From Cupriavidus sp. YR651 (GTDB taxonomy: Bacteria > Pseudomonadota > Gammaproteobacteria > Burkholderiales > Burkholderiaceae), in the NCBI RefSeq assembly GCF_900101625.1, contig NZ_FMYZ01000003.1:248001-312000 (forward strand): DNA of 64,000 bases, given 5' to 3'. Each line of letters opens with the position of its first letter. Within the stretch, counting starts at the first letter, position 1. The notes under the pieces are model-generated. The model saw only the letters and a program-made list of their open reading frames with translations. It was not told where the DNA came from and did no database searches. Below, piece by piece: positions 51,523 to 59,740 of the stretch. Position numbers and translations under genes: made by a program.

Positions 51523-52191
51523 TTACTCGACCACCAGTTCGTACTCGATATCCTGAATCATGCGGCCGTAGGCGCTCGACTGCTGGTTGTATCGACCGCC
51601 GAACTTGAGGGTGTAGCGCCCGCGTTGAAGGGGCTTCAGCAAGACCCAGTATCCATCTGACGCGGACGGATATGCCGTGTAGGGGCGCTGCTCGGGCTGC
51701 ACACGCTCGAAAATATCAAAGCATTTGTCGGTTGCGACGCGATACTTCTTCACGTCCTCGAGCGCAGCCCCGTTCAACTCCACGAACAGATCCATTGCGG
51801 AATCATTGTTGAGCGCGGCTGACGCCTTGGCTTGTCCGCATGTGTAGGCGTCATTCCCCCTGGCGGGGTAATACACCATATTGACCACCGGAAAGAACAA
51901 GGACTTGTTGGCCGGAACGACGCAAGTCCGCTTGATTTTCGAGGAGCCAAAGCCGCCAGCAAGGAACCACACCGCGCCCTGCTGGGCAGTGCCACAGTTC
52001 GCACCTGTCGGATCGCGGACCGGATTGACTTCCGCCGGTATCGACATCGCCCACTGCCACCAGTCCGTCGACAGTTGAGCAACCGTGCGGCCCGCAATGG
52101 AGGTACCCGCCGGGAGCGCGTAGTCCGCGGCAATTGCGGGGAGAGGAATGACAATCGCTGCGACCGTTGAAGCGATTCTATGGCGAAGCAT
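51523..52191 (-). CDS. Exported protein of unknown function
   Basis: This 222-residue protein has a Sec signal (MLRHRIASTVAAIVIPLPAIA, cleaved before DYALP) and four or five cysteines that could form disulfides (NCGTAQ, RTCVVP, TCGQAK, KCFDIF). STDWWQWAMSIPAEVNP and VWFLAGGFG are reminiscent of uncharacterised secreted proteins of soil bacteria, but I cannot name a function. It is convergent to the TIR-transmembrane gene with 121 bp between. Confidence 0.75.
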   Translation of the reverse strand: MLRHRIASTVAAIVIPLPAIAADYALPAGTSIAGRTVAQLSTDWWQWAMSIPAEVNPVRDPTGANCGTAQQGAVWFLAGGFGSSKIKRTCVVPANKSLFFPVVNMVYYPARGNDAYTCGQAKASAALNNDSAMDLFVELNGAALEDVKKYRVATDKCFDIFERVQPEQRPYTAYPSASDGYWVLLKPLQRGRYTLKFGGRYNQQSSAYGRMIQDIEYELVVE

Positions 52192-52386
52192 GCAATCTCC
52201 GATCAGATGCCAATGATTGTGGAAAATCTATGCACGCAGTGTCGTGCGACGTCCGGATTATCCACACTGGTGCAGCAGGCAATGCGGTGTCGAAGAGGGG
52301 TGTCGCAGCGGTGCAACAGCGCCGGGTCAAGCCGCCGACGCGGGACGCCGCGGACGCTGTCTCAAGGCAAGGACTTGCCCGGAAGA

Positions 52387-53763
52387 TCAACGCATGCGTG
52401 GTTCGCCATCGGGCATCGTTGCGATACCGTCGGCCGCGTATTCGACGCGATTTCGCCCAAGCTCCTTGCTTCGATACAGGGCTTCGTCGGCGCGCGAGAT
52501 CATGCCGTGAATGGTGTCGCCCTCCTGCACGCAAGCCACGCCGAGGCTCGCGGTCATCCGCCCCGTTACGTAGAAGTCGCGCTCCGAGACCGCGTTGCGC
52601 AGCCTTTGGGCGAACCGCACGGCGTCCTGCAGGCCGGTATCGGCGCAGATCAGCAGGAATTCTTCGCCGCCCCAGCGACCGACGGTATCCGTCGCCCGCT
52701 TGGCGTCGAGGATGCGGCCGGCCATTTCTACCAGCACCCGGTCGCCAACCTGGTGACCGTGGGTGTCGTTGACGGATTTGAAGCGGTCCACGTCGATCAG
52801 GATGATCGAGAACAGGCTGCCGTCGCGTCGGGTGCGCTCCAGCGCGCGGGTGAGCACGTCGTTCAGGTGCCGGCGGTTGAATACGCCCGTGAGCTGGTCG
52901 GTCTTGGAAAGCGCTTCGAGCTGCCGGTTCTTCTCGACCAGTTCCGCCTGGGTAGCCTGGATTTGCGCGAAGGCTTCGTTGCTGGTCTGCGTGGCCGCTC
53001 GCGCGGCCATTTCGGCTTCCGTGCGCTGTGCAATGATCAGCTTGAGCCGGCGCAGGACCAGGTTGAAGGCGTCGATGACGCTGTCGAACTCCGTACGGCC
53101 CAGCCTGGCAAGCTCGTCGAGATGGTCGCCATGGGTCGAGGCAAGCTCGAGCAGGGCTCCCCGCAGATGTTCGATGGGCCGGAAAACCATCCGCAGCCCG
53201 AAGGTCAGCAGCAGTATCAGCGCCACGTCGATGGCGGCTACCTCGGTGACGCCCTGGACCATCGCCGCGCGCAGGGTCTCGTGCATGTTGTCGCGGGTGA
53301 GGCGGATGACGGCCGTGCCGATCGCCTGATTCCTGCGCTCCGGATCGATGTTGTCCGGAGGGTAGAGCGTTATCTCGGCCAGGACGTCACGCCCGTTGGC
53401 CGCCGCGCAGGGTAACGCGCCGGGCGAGGGGGGGCGGCCCGCGGCCACCGTGCGGCGGACGTCGGCATAGACCTCCTGCCGGTCGGGCGAAAAAACGCAG
53501 GCTTCGGTGACTTCGGGATGGATCAGGGTTGACTCGAGCCGGGTCCGCAGGATCCCCACGTTCAGTGCCCAGGCCGGTGCCGCCAGGCTTTCCTTGAGTC
53601 CTTCCAGGACTTCCGCGCGTGTCCGCTCGAAACGCTGCTCGAGATCCTGCTGCAACTGCCATTGCCGATGCGCACCAAAGGCGCCCAACGTTGTCGTCGT
53701 GGCGACGATAAACAGCACGATCATCCGGTTCCGGATCGATTGAACCGGTGGTAGCAGTGGCAT
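52387..53763 (-). CDS. Membrane diguanylate cyclase with periplasmic sensor domain
   Basis: This 458-residue protein has membrane helices at about 13-31 and 172-192 enclosing a periplasmic sensor, then a HAMP-like and coiled-coil linker (about 195-285) and a C-terminal GGDEF domain. The active site is GGEEF, and the allosteric I-site RATD lies exactly five residues before it. It should make cyclic-di-GMP with product inhibition. It lies 33 bp downstream of a periplasmic binding-protein gene on the same strand, which probably supplies its ligand signal. Confidence 0.92.
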   Translation of the reverse strand: MPLLPPVQSIRNRMIVLFIVATTTTLGAFGAHRQWQLQQDLEQRFERTRAEVLEGLKESLAAPAWALNVGILRTRLESTLIHPEVTEACVFSPDRQEVYADVRRTVAAGRPPSPGALPCAAANGRDVLAEITLYPPDNIDPERRNQAIGTAVIRLTRDNMHETLRAAMVQGVTEVAAIDVALILLLTFGLRMVFRPIEHLRGALLELASTHGDHLDELARLGRTEFDSVIDAFNLVLRRLKLIIAQRTEAEMAARAATQTSNEAFAQIQATQAELVEKNRQLEALSKTDQLTGVFNRRHLNDVLTRALERTRRDGSLFSIILIDVDRFKSVNDTHGHQVGDRVLVEMAGRILDAKRATDTVGRWGGEEFLLICADTGLQDAVRFAQRLRNAVSERDFYVTGRMTASLGVACVQEGDTIHGMISRADEALYRSKELGRNRVEYAADGIATMPDGEPRMR

Positions 53764-53796
53764 GAATGCGCGATCTCGGGTTGTCAGGGGAGCATT

Positions 53797-54549
53797 CTAT
53801 TCATCTGCCGCCTTGTCGAACAGCATCCGGAACCTGGCGAGTTCCGGATGCGATTCCTCATACTTCTTGCTGAATCCGATATGGACGGTTTCGCTCTTGA
53901 TGGCCATGACCCGCCTGGACTTGTAGCGCATGCGCTCCGGAAGGCCCTGGGCTTCCAGCGTGATCAACGCCTCGTTGATGACAACACTGGGGTTAACCAC
54001 GCAGTCGATCTCCTGCACCAGCATCTTCTTGACGAGATCCTGGAATTCATGTCCCTCGACCAGTTCGATCTTGCCCTCGCTGACGAGCTGGAAAAAGTGC
54101 TTGCCGGGCGCCAGGTAGCGACGCTGGTTGCCGAACTTCAGGCCGACGAAATCGTCCGGATAGGTATTGAAGGTGCGGCCTTCAATCGAATCCCGGTTGC
54201 AATGCACCGCGACATCTTCGGTGTAGAACGGCTTGGAGTGATTCAGGAACGGCCGCTCCTTGGGGCGGTAATACACGCCGAGCACGCCGGCGCTGTTGCC
54301 GATCTTGGCTTCTTCCACCGCGCGAGCCCACGACGAAAACCGAATCTGCACCTTGTATTCGGGAATCCTTTTGAGGACTCGCTGCAGGTTTTCGATATAC
54401 GCCCCTTTGGGCATGCCGTTTTCTTCGTAGGACTGGGGGCGCTGGCCGGCCTCCGAGTACAGCACGATGGGTGTTTGCGCCACGGCAAGCGGGGCTACCC
54501 AAAACAAGCAAGCTGCGCAGATGATCCGGCAAGAGCGGAAGAGTTGCAT
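53797..54549 (-). CDS. Periplasmic solute-binding-like protein paired with a diguanylate cyclase
   Basis: This 250-residue protein has a signal peptide (MQLFRSCRIICAACLFWVAP, cleaved near AVAQ) and a family-3 solute-binding fold (VLYSEAGQRPQSYEENG, later GVLGVYYRPKERP and EIDCVVNP). ATG 54549 gives the signal peptide; the longer upstream frame does not. No ABC permease or ATPase is adjacent, and the diguanylate cyclase gene follows by 33 bp, so it probably acts as a ligand sensor for the cyclase rather than in uptake. Confidence 0.85.
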   Translation of the reverse strand: MQLFRSCRIICAACLFWVAPLAVAQTPIVLYSEAGQRPQSYEENGMPKGAYIENLQRVLKRIPEYKVQIRFSSWARAVEEAKIGNSAGVLGVYYRPKERPFLNHSKPFYTEDVAVHCNRDSIEGRTFNTYPDDFVGLKFGNQRRYLAPGKHFFQLVSEGKIELVEGHEFQDLVKKMLVQEIDCVVNPSVVINEALITLEAQGLPERMRYKSRRVMAIKSETVHIGFSKKYEESHPELARFRMLFDKAADE

Positions 54550-54804
54550 GGCGTCAGGTGCGGCAGAGGAGGATACGATGCCCGATCCCTGCGCGCCCGC
54601 GAGTGGTCCCGCGAGCTGGCACAGTGTGAGCCCCTGCGACACATAACGGCAATCTCGCCGAATGGTTTACCTCTTTTAAGGTTTACCCCTTCAAGGGGGG
54701 GCAGGCACGCCGCCGTGGGGGCGATACGTTGTGAAACGGCGGAAACTGGCCGACTTTGGGCGCTGGTCAGCCAGCTTCCGCGCTGCACACGTTGCCCTGC
54801 CGGA

Positions 54805-55251
54805 TCACGCCGTGATGACGTTGAGGGCGACCTCGATATTTCCGCGCACGGCCTTCGAGTACGGGCAGATTTGATGCGCCGAGTGCGCGATCGCCTCGGC
54901 GACGTCCTGTGCCAGGCCCGGCACGCGGACGGTGAACTGGGCGCCGAGGAACCAGGCGGGGCCAGTCTGGCCCACATCCACCTGGATATCCACGGAATAG
55001 TCGGGTGGCAGCGTGACCTTCTTCAGCGAGGCGGCGATCCCGAACGCAGTGATGTAACAGGCCGACCAGGCGCCTGCAAACAACTGCTCGGCGCTCGGAT
55101 GCGGTTCGACGGCGACAAACGTGTGATCTTCACCGCCGGGCGCCGACAGCTTGATGTCGACGACGCCGTGCTCGCCACGCTGGGCGCCGGGGTCCCGGTT
55201 GATCGTGGTGTGGGTCTTGCCTGTGAACAGGACAGTATCAATCTTGGGCAT
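54805..55251 (-). CDS. Ohr/OsmC-family organic hydroperoxide reductase
   Basis: This is a 148-residue protein of the Ohr type. The peroxidatic and resolving cysteines are Cys65 in WSACYITA and Cys129 in HQICPYSKAVRGN, with the usual SAEQLFAGA in front. It reduces organic peroxides using lipoylated proteins. AAGGAA precedes ATG 55251. Ohr genes are often controlled by a MarR regulator (OhrR), but the nearest regulator here is a divergent Lrp-type gene 278 bp away, so control by it is only possible. Confidence 0.9.
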   Translation of the reverse strand: MPKIDTVLFTGKTHTTINRDPGAQRGEHGVVDIKLSAPGGEDHTFVAVEPHPSAEQLFAGAWSACYITAFGIAASLKKVTLPPDYSVDIQVDVGQTGPAWFLGAQFTVRVPGLAQDVAEAIAHSAHQICPYSKAVRGNIEVALNVITA

Positions 55252-55528
55252 GATGGATTCCTTGATGGACAAGCGGTGTCGGGCGGACCGCCTGATACAT
55301 GTAGTCGTCACCGTGGAGCAGGAAGCCGGGTACACAGCACTTTGCCCGCCCGGCAACCATCGCCCATTGAGTCTATTTCATGGTGTCGAGATGAGAAGCG
55401 CTGCTTGAACGTTGCGCGCGACAGGAAGAATTGTCGCGACAAGGCACGTCAGTTTGAATCATGCGGATTGGCAAAAGCATCCTTGCGTCATACACTTTGC
55501 TATCCACATAAAGCAATCTGCCATCTTC

Positions 55529-55951
55529 ATGGACGACACCGACCGACAGCTCATTGCACTGCTGCGCGACAACGCCCGCATGCCGGTTGTATTGCTGGCA
55601 AAGAAGCTGCGCGTGGCGCGTGCCACTGTGCAGAATCGCCTGGCGAAGCTGGAAAACGAAGGCATCATCGTTGGCTACACCGTCCGGCTGCGTCCCGAGG
55701 TCGAGGCATTCCGTATCCGCGCCATCATGAGCATCGAGGTGGGCGGCGACCGTAGCGAGGAAGTCCGGCGCGCACTGCGTGGTCACCCTAACGTGGTGGC
55801 ACTGCATACCACCAACGGGCGCTGGGATTTGATGGCCGAACTGCGCGCCGACAACCTCGAATCCTTCGACCGGATTCTCAGTGCCATCCGCCTCGTTCCT
55901 GGCATCACCAACACCGAAACGAGCATCCTGCTCTCGACGCTCAAGCTGTAG
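55529..55951 (+). CDS. Lrp/AsnC-family transcriptional regulator
   Basis: This is a 140-residue Lrp-type regulator. The HTH (about 1-50) includes PVVLLAKKLRVARATVQNRL, and the C-terminal RAM ligand domain follows. ATG 55529 starts the family-standard MDDTDRQLIALLRDNAR; the 39-residue extension upstream is not conserved. It is shorter than full Lrp (about 160) but complete for the AsnC-like group. It probably binds an amino acid. It is divergent from the Ohr gene and precedes the Bug/MmgE cluster. Confidence 0.88.
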   Translation: MDDTDRQLIALLRDNARMPVVLLAKKLRVARATVQNRLAKLENEGIIVGYTVRLRPEVEAFRIRAIMSIEVGGDRSEEVRRALRGHPNVVALHTTNGRWDLMAELRADNLESFDRILSAIRLVPGITNTETSILLSTLKL

Positions 55952-56343
55952 GGCGCCAGCGCGCGCTGTAAGCGAGGCCGTCGGCGTCGCCCTCCCTTCG
56001 CCCCCCTTCGCCCCCTTCGCCCGCCTCCCCCTTCCCCGCGTTCGTCCCGATATCACCCACCACACGTCAAACGTGGGCACTGTCACGCTCCCGCGTTGCC
56101 GGGATCAGGCCGATCCCGGCCGTCCGGTGCCGCGCGTGCGCCGGCATGACTCCAGCGAGACTTCAACCAGACTCCAGCCAGATTTCCCATTGATGTTCAG
56201 CTTGCATCAATCGCACGGAAATTTGCAATTCACAACGATCGCGTGGGGCGCGATGATTCTCCCTGCCATCCGGCTCGTGCAGGGCCGGGAGCCATTCCAA
56301 GAAAACAGCGCCCAAGCGACTCAATGGTGCGCCCGGAGGAGAC
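55952..56343. other. Spacer with pyrimidine tract and a strong hairpin
   Basis: About 390 bp without a gene. A C-rich tract at 55995-56037 repeats CCTTCGCCC-like units. A perfect 9-bp stem, GCCGGGATC with GATCCCGGC around a 5-base loop, spans 56098-56120 and may end the Lrp transcript, although no T-run follows. The right part should carry the promoter of the Bug receptor gene. Confidence 0.5.
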
Positions 56344-57315
56344 ATGAATTCCACACGCCGGACCCTGATCAAGGCCAGCGCGATGCTGCTGGCCGTCCCT
56401 GGCCTTGCGGACGCGCAAGACACGTTTCCCAACAAGCCGCTGCGCTATGTCGTACCGGTTGCCGCCGGCGGCGGCTCTGACCTGATCGGCCGAACGGTCG
56501 CCGATCGCTGGGGCCGCGTGCTCGGCCAGTCGATGGTGGTCGAGAACCAGGCCGGTGGTGGCGGCGTGATCGCCTGCCAGATGACGGCCAAGGCCAGCCC
56601 GGACGGCTACAGCCTGATGCAGGGGTATGTGGCCACGCACGGCACCAACCCCGCCACGCGCAAGGTGCCCTACGACCCCGTCAAGGATTTCACGCCGATC
56701 GGCATGATCGGCGGCACGCCCAATGTGCTGGTGGTCAACAGCGCGTTGCCGGTGGCCAATCTGAAGGAATTCATCGAGTACGCACGCAAGCAGCCGGTGG
56801 CCTATGGCTCGGCTGGGCCGGGATCGCTGACGCACCTGACGATGGAATTGCTGGCCCAGCAACTCGACCTGAAGATGACCCACGCGGCTTATCGCGGCAT
56901 CGCTCCGGCTTTCAACGACCTCATCGGCGGCCAGACGCAGGCGATGTTCCCGGGCCTGTCGGCAGCGTTGCCCCATATCCGCTCCGGCCGCGCGAGGGCG
57001 CTGGCCGTGACGGGCCACGCCCGCCATCCGCTGCTGAAGAACACGCCCACGCTCGAGGAAACCGGGCTCAAGGGCTTCGACGCCATGCAGTGGTATGGCG
57101 TGGTGGGCCCCGCCGGCATGCCCGCGGACGTGGTGGCGCGCCTGAACAGTTCGCTGAACACCGTGCTCAAGAGCCCGGACCTTGCCGACAAGCTGTCGTC
57201 GGAGGCGTTGCAGCCCACGCCGATGACGCCCGACCAGTTTCGCCGCTACATCGCCGATGAGGTCAATCGCTGGCGCCAGCTTGCCCGCGATCGCGGCATC
57301 CGGCTCGATACCTGA
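56344..57315 (+). CDS. Bug-family periplasmic substrate-binding receptor with Tat-like signal
   Basis: This is a 323-residue TctC/Bug receptor. Its signal carries twin arginines (NSTRRTLIKASAMLLAV), suggesting Tat rather than Sec export, unlike the other three Bug proteins here. The mature DTFPNKPLRYVVPVAAGGGSD start and VENQAGGGGVIA are typical. GGAGGAG precedes ATG. It starts a co-directional run with two MmgE/PrpD genes and a 2-hydroxyacid dehydrogenase gene, so the ligand may be a branched tricarboxylate-like acid. Confidence 0.92.
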   Translation: MNSTRRTLIKASAMLLAVPGLADAQDTFPNKPLRYVVPVAAGGGSDLIGRTVADRWGRVLGQSMVVENQAGGGGVIACQMTAKASPDGYSLMQGYVATHGTNPATRKVPYDPVKDFTPIGMIGGTPNVLVVNSALPVANLKEFIEYARKQPVAYGSAGPGSLTHLTMELLAQQLDLKMTHAAYRGIAPAFNDLIGGQTQAMFPGLSAALPHIRSGRARALAVTGHARHPLLKNTPTLEETGLKGFDAMQWYGVVGPAGMPADVVARLNSSLNTVLKSPDLADKLSSEALQPTPMTPDQFRRYIADEVNRWRQLARDRGIRLDT

Positions 57316-57366
57316 TCGACAAACCGATTTCACGTCTCTGCAGTCTCACTGAACAAGGAATTTTTC

Positions 57367-58737
57367 ATGGCCCGCAACACCCACGTCGCCGCCGATCACA
57401 ACGCCCCGGCCGTCACCCGCATCCTGGGCAACTTTGTCGCGACCCATCCGTCCCAGGGCTGGAGCCCGGAGGTCGACCACGAAGCCCATCGCACGTTCAT
57501 GAACTGGCTGGGCTGCGCCGTGGGCGCGGCCGGGCACGAATCCGCACAGGCCGCGCTGGCCGCCGTGGCCGAGCTGCAACCCGCCGCGCAGGCGACGGTG
57601 CTGGGCCGGCGCGAGAAGGTGGACATGGCCAGTGCCGCGCTGGTCAACGGCATCACCTCGCATACGTTCGACTTCGATGACACGCATCTGAAGACGATCA
57701 TCCATCCGGCCGGGCCGGTGGCCTCGGCGGTGCTGGCGCTGGCCGAGCATACGGGCGCCAGCGGCCGCGCGGTCACCGATGCGATCGTGCTGGGCATCGA
57801 CGTGGCCTGCCGCGTCGGCAACGCGATGTATCCCGATCACTACGACCGTGGCTGGCATATCACCGGGTCCACCGGCATGCTCGGCGCCGCCGCCGCGTGC
57901 TCGCGCCTGCTGGGGCTCGACGCCGACAAGACCACCATGGCGCTGGGCATCGCCGCCTCGCAGCCGGTGGGCCTGCGCGAGCAGTTCGGCACCATGACCA
58001 AGCCGTTCCATCCGGGCGGCGCCGCCCGCGCCGGGCTGATGTCGGCGCTGATGGCGCGTCACGGCTACACCTCGAGCGCCAAGGCGCTGGAAGCCCCGCG
58101 CGGCTTCATGCAGGTGATCTCCGCCAAGACGGACTGGAACGAGATCACTGACGAACTCGGCAGCCGCTTCGAGATCTCGTTCAACACCTACAAGCCGTTT
58201 GCGTGCGGCATCGTCATCCACCCGAGCATCGACGCCTGCGTGCAGCTGCGCGAGCAGGGCGTGAGGCCGGAGGATGTGGAGCGCATCGACCTGCGCGTGC
58301 ACCCGCTGGTGCTGGAGTTGACCGGCAAGAAGGAGCCGACCGACGGGCTGCTCGCCAAGTTCAGCGTCTACCACGGCTGCGCGGCGGGCCTGATTTTCGG
58401 GCGCGCGGCGGAGGAGGAGTTCTCGGACCACATTGTCACGCGCGACGACGTGGTGGCGCTGCGCCGCAAGGTGATGGCGACGGCCGATGCCAACGTCGAC
58501 GAAGCCGCATCGATCGTCAAGGCGGTGCTCAAGGATGGCCGCGAAGTGAACGTGACGGTGGAGCACGCCATCGGGTCCCTGCAGCGGCCGATGCGCGATG
58601 CGGACCTGAACGCCAAGTTCCACGCGCTGGCCGATCCGGTGCTGGGCGCCGGCCAGGTGGGCAAGCTGATCGATGCCTGCTGGAAACTGGGCCAGACCGC
58701 GAACGTCGGCACCATCACTGCGCTGGCACGCCCGTAA
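57367..58737 (+). CDS. MmgE/PrpD-family protein
   Basis: This is a 456-residue protein of the 2-methylcitrate dehydratase / cis-aconitate decarboxylase / iminodisuccinate epimerase superfamily. Family segments include GITSHTFDFDDTHLKTIIHP, quoted at its limit, where His and Asp residues line the active site, and RAGLMSALMARHGYTSS. It has no signal peptide, so it is cytoplasmic. It dehydrates or decarboxylates a polycarboxylic acid; which one is unknown. It is 51 bp after the Bug gene and 2 bp before the dehydrogenase gene. Confidence 0.88.
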   Translation: MARNTHVAADHNAPAVTRILGNFVATHPSQGWSPEVDHEAHRTFMNWLGCAVGAAGHESAQAALAAVAELQPAAQATVLGRREKVDMASAALVNGITSHTFDFDDTHLKTIIHPAGPVASAVLALAEHTGASGRAVTDAIVLGIDVACRVGNAMYPDHYDRGWHITGSTGMLGAAAACSRLLGLDADKTTMALGIAASQPVGLREQFGTMTKPFHPGGAARAGLMSALMARHGYTSSAKALEAPRGFMQVISAKTDWNEITDELGSRFEISFNTYKPFACGIVIHPSIDACVQLREQGVRPEDVERIDLRVHPLVLELTGKKEPTDGLLAKFSVYHGCAAGLIFGRAAEEEFSDHIVTRDDVVALRRKVMATADANVDEAASIVKAVLKDGREVNVTVEHAIGSLQRPMRDADLNAKFHALADPVLGAGQVGKLIDACWKLGQTANVGTITALARP

Positions 58738-58739
58738 CC

Positions 58740-59717
58740 ATGACGCGTGCCCGCATTTCGGTACTCGGCGACTACGAGCGCGCCCTCACGCGGCTGGCGG
58801 ACTGGTCGGCAATCGAGGCCCAGGCGCACGTCTCGTTCCATCACGCGCCGCTGGCAAAGGATGCACTCGCGGCGGTCTTGCGCGATACGGACGTGCTGGT
58901 GCTCGTACGCGACCGCACGCCGCTCGATGCGGCCACGCTGCGCCTGGCGGAGCGACTGAAACTGGTCGTGTTCACGGGCACCCGCAACACCACGCTCGAC
59001 GTGGAAGCCCTGCGCGAGCGTGGCATCCCCGTCGCGAACACCGAGTGGGGGCCGTCGAAGGAGAGCACCTGCGAGATGACGTGGGCGCTGATTCTTGCCG
59101 CTACGCGTCAACTGGAGGCCCAGATGGCGACGATGCGCGCCGGCGGCTGGCGTCCGGCCGAGAGCGCGCCGCTGCCTGGGGTGCTCCACGGCGAGCGCCT
59201 TGGCCTGGTTGGCCTTGGCGAGATCGGCAAGCGCGTGGCGCGCGTCGGCAAGGCGTTCGGCATGGACGTCGTGACGTGGAGCCCACGCATGACGCCCGAG
59301 CGCGCGGCGGTGGAAGGCGTCACCGCAGTCAGCCTGGACACCTTGCTGGCGACGTCCCGCGTCGTCAGTCTTCATCTGGTGCCCACGCCGGAGACGCGCA
59401 AGCTGATCAATGCCGACCGCATGGCGTTGATGCGCCCGGACGCCATCCTCGTCAATACCTCGCGATCGGCGCTGGTGGACATGGATGCGCTGCCCGCCGC
59501 GCTGGACCGGGGGCGGCCGGGGCTTGCCGCCATCGACGTCTTCGACGTGGAGCCGGTCCCTGCGGACGATGCACTGCGGAAGCGCCACGATCTCGTGGTG
59601 ACGCCGCACATGGGCTTCGTCAGCGAGCCCGTGTTCGCGATGTTTGCGCGAGGCGTGGTGGACGCGTTGACGTCGTGGCTGGAAGGGCAGGGTCCGGTGG
59701 AAGCATCGCGAGCCTGA
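58740..59717 (+). CDS. D-isomer-specific 2-hydroxyacid dehydrogenase
   Basis: This is a 325-residue NAD-dependent dehydrogenase. The NAD motif is GLVGLGEIGKRVARV; the catalytic residues are Arg in VNTSRSALVD (most relatives have ARG), Glu in DVFDVEPVP and His in TPHMGF. All three are therefore kept. ATG 58740 follows the MmgE stop by 2 bp. It probably converts an imported 2-hydroxy acid in the same pathway. It is only distantly similar to the dehydrogenase at 48016. Confidence 0.88.
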   Translation: MTRARISVLGDYERALTRLADWSAIEAQAHVSFHHAPLAKDALAAVLRDTDVLVLVRDRTPLDAATLRLAERLKLVVFTGTRNTTLDVEALRERGIPVANTEWGPSKESTCEMTWALILAATRQLEAQMATMRAGGWRPAESAPLPGVLHGERLGLVGLGEIGKRVARVGKAFGMDVVTWSPRMTPERAAVEGVTAVSLDTLLATSRVVSLHLVPTPETRKLINADRMALMRPDAILVNTSRSALVDMDALPAALDRGRPGLAAIDVFDVEPVPADDALRKRHDLVVTPHMGFVSEPVFAMFARGVVDALTSWLEGQGPVEASRA

Positions 59718-59740
59718 TAACAATTCGAACGGGAGGGGAC

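Noticed and set aside
55995-56037. C-rich tandem-like tract as a satellite or regulatory repeat
   Set aside because: The units differ in length and sequence; it looks like low-complexity spacer only.
57346-58623. 425-codon minus-strand frame over the first MmgE/PrpD gene
   Set aside because: No known motifs, skewed composition, and the plus strand clearly encodes MmgE/PrpD.
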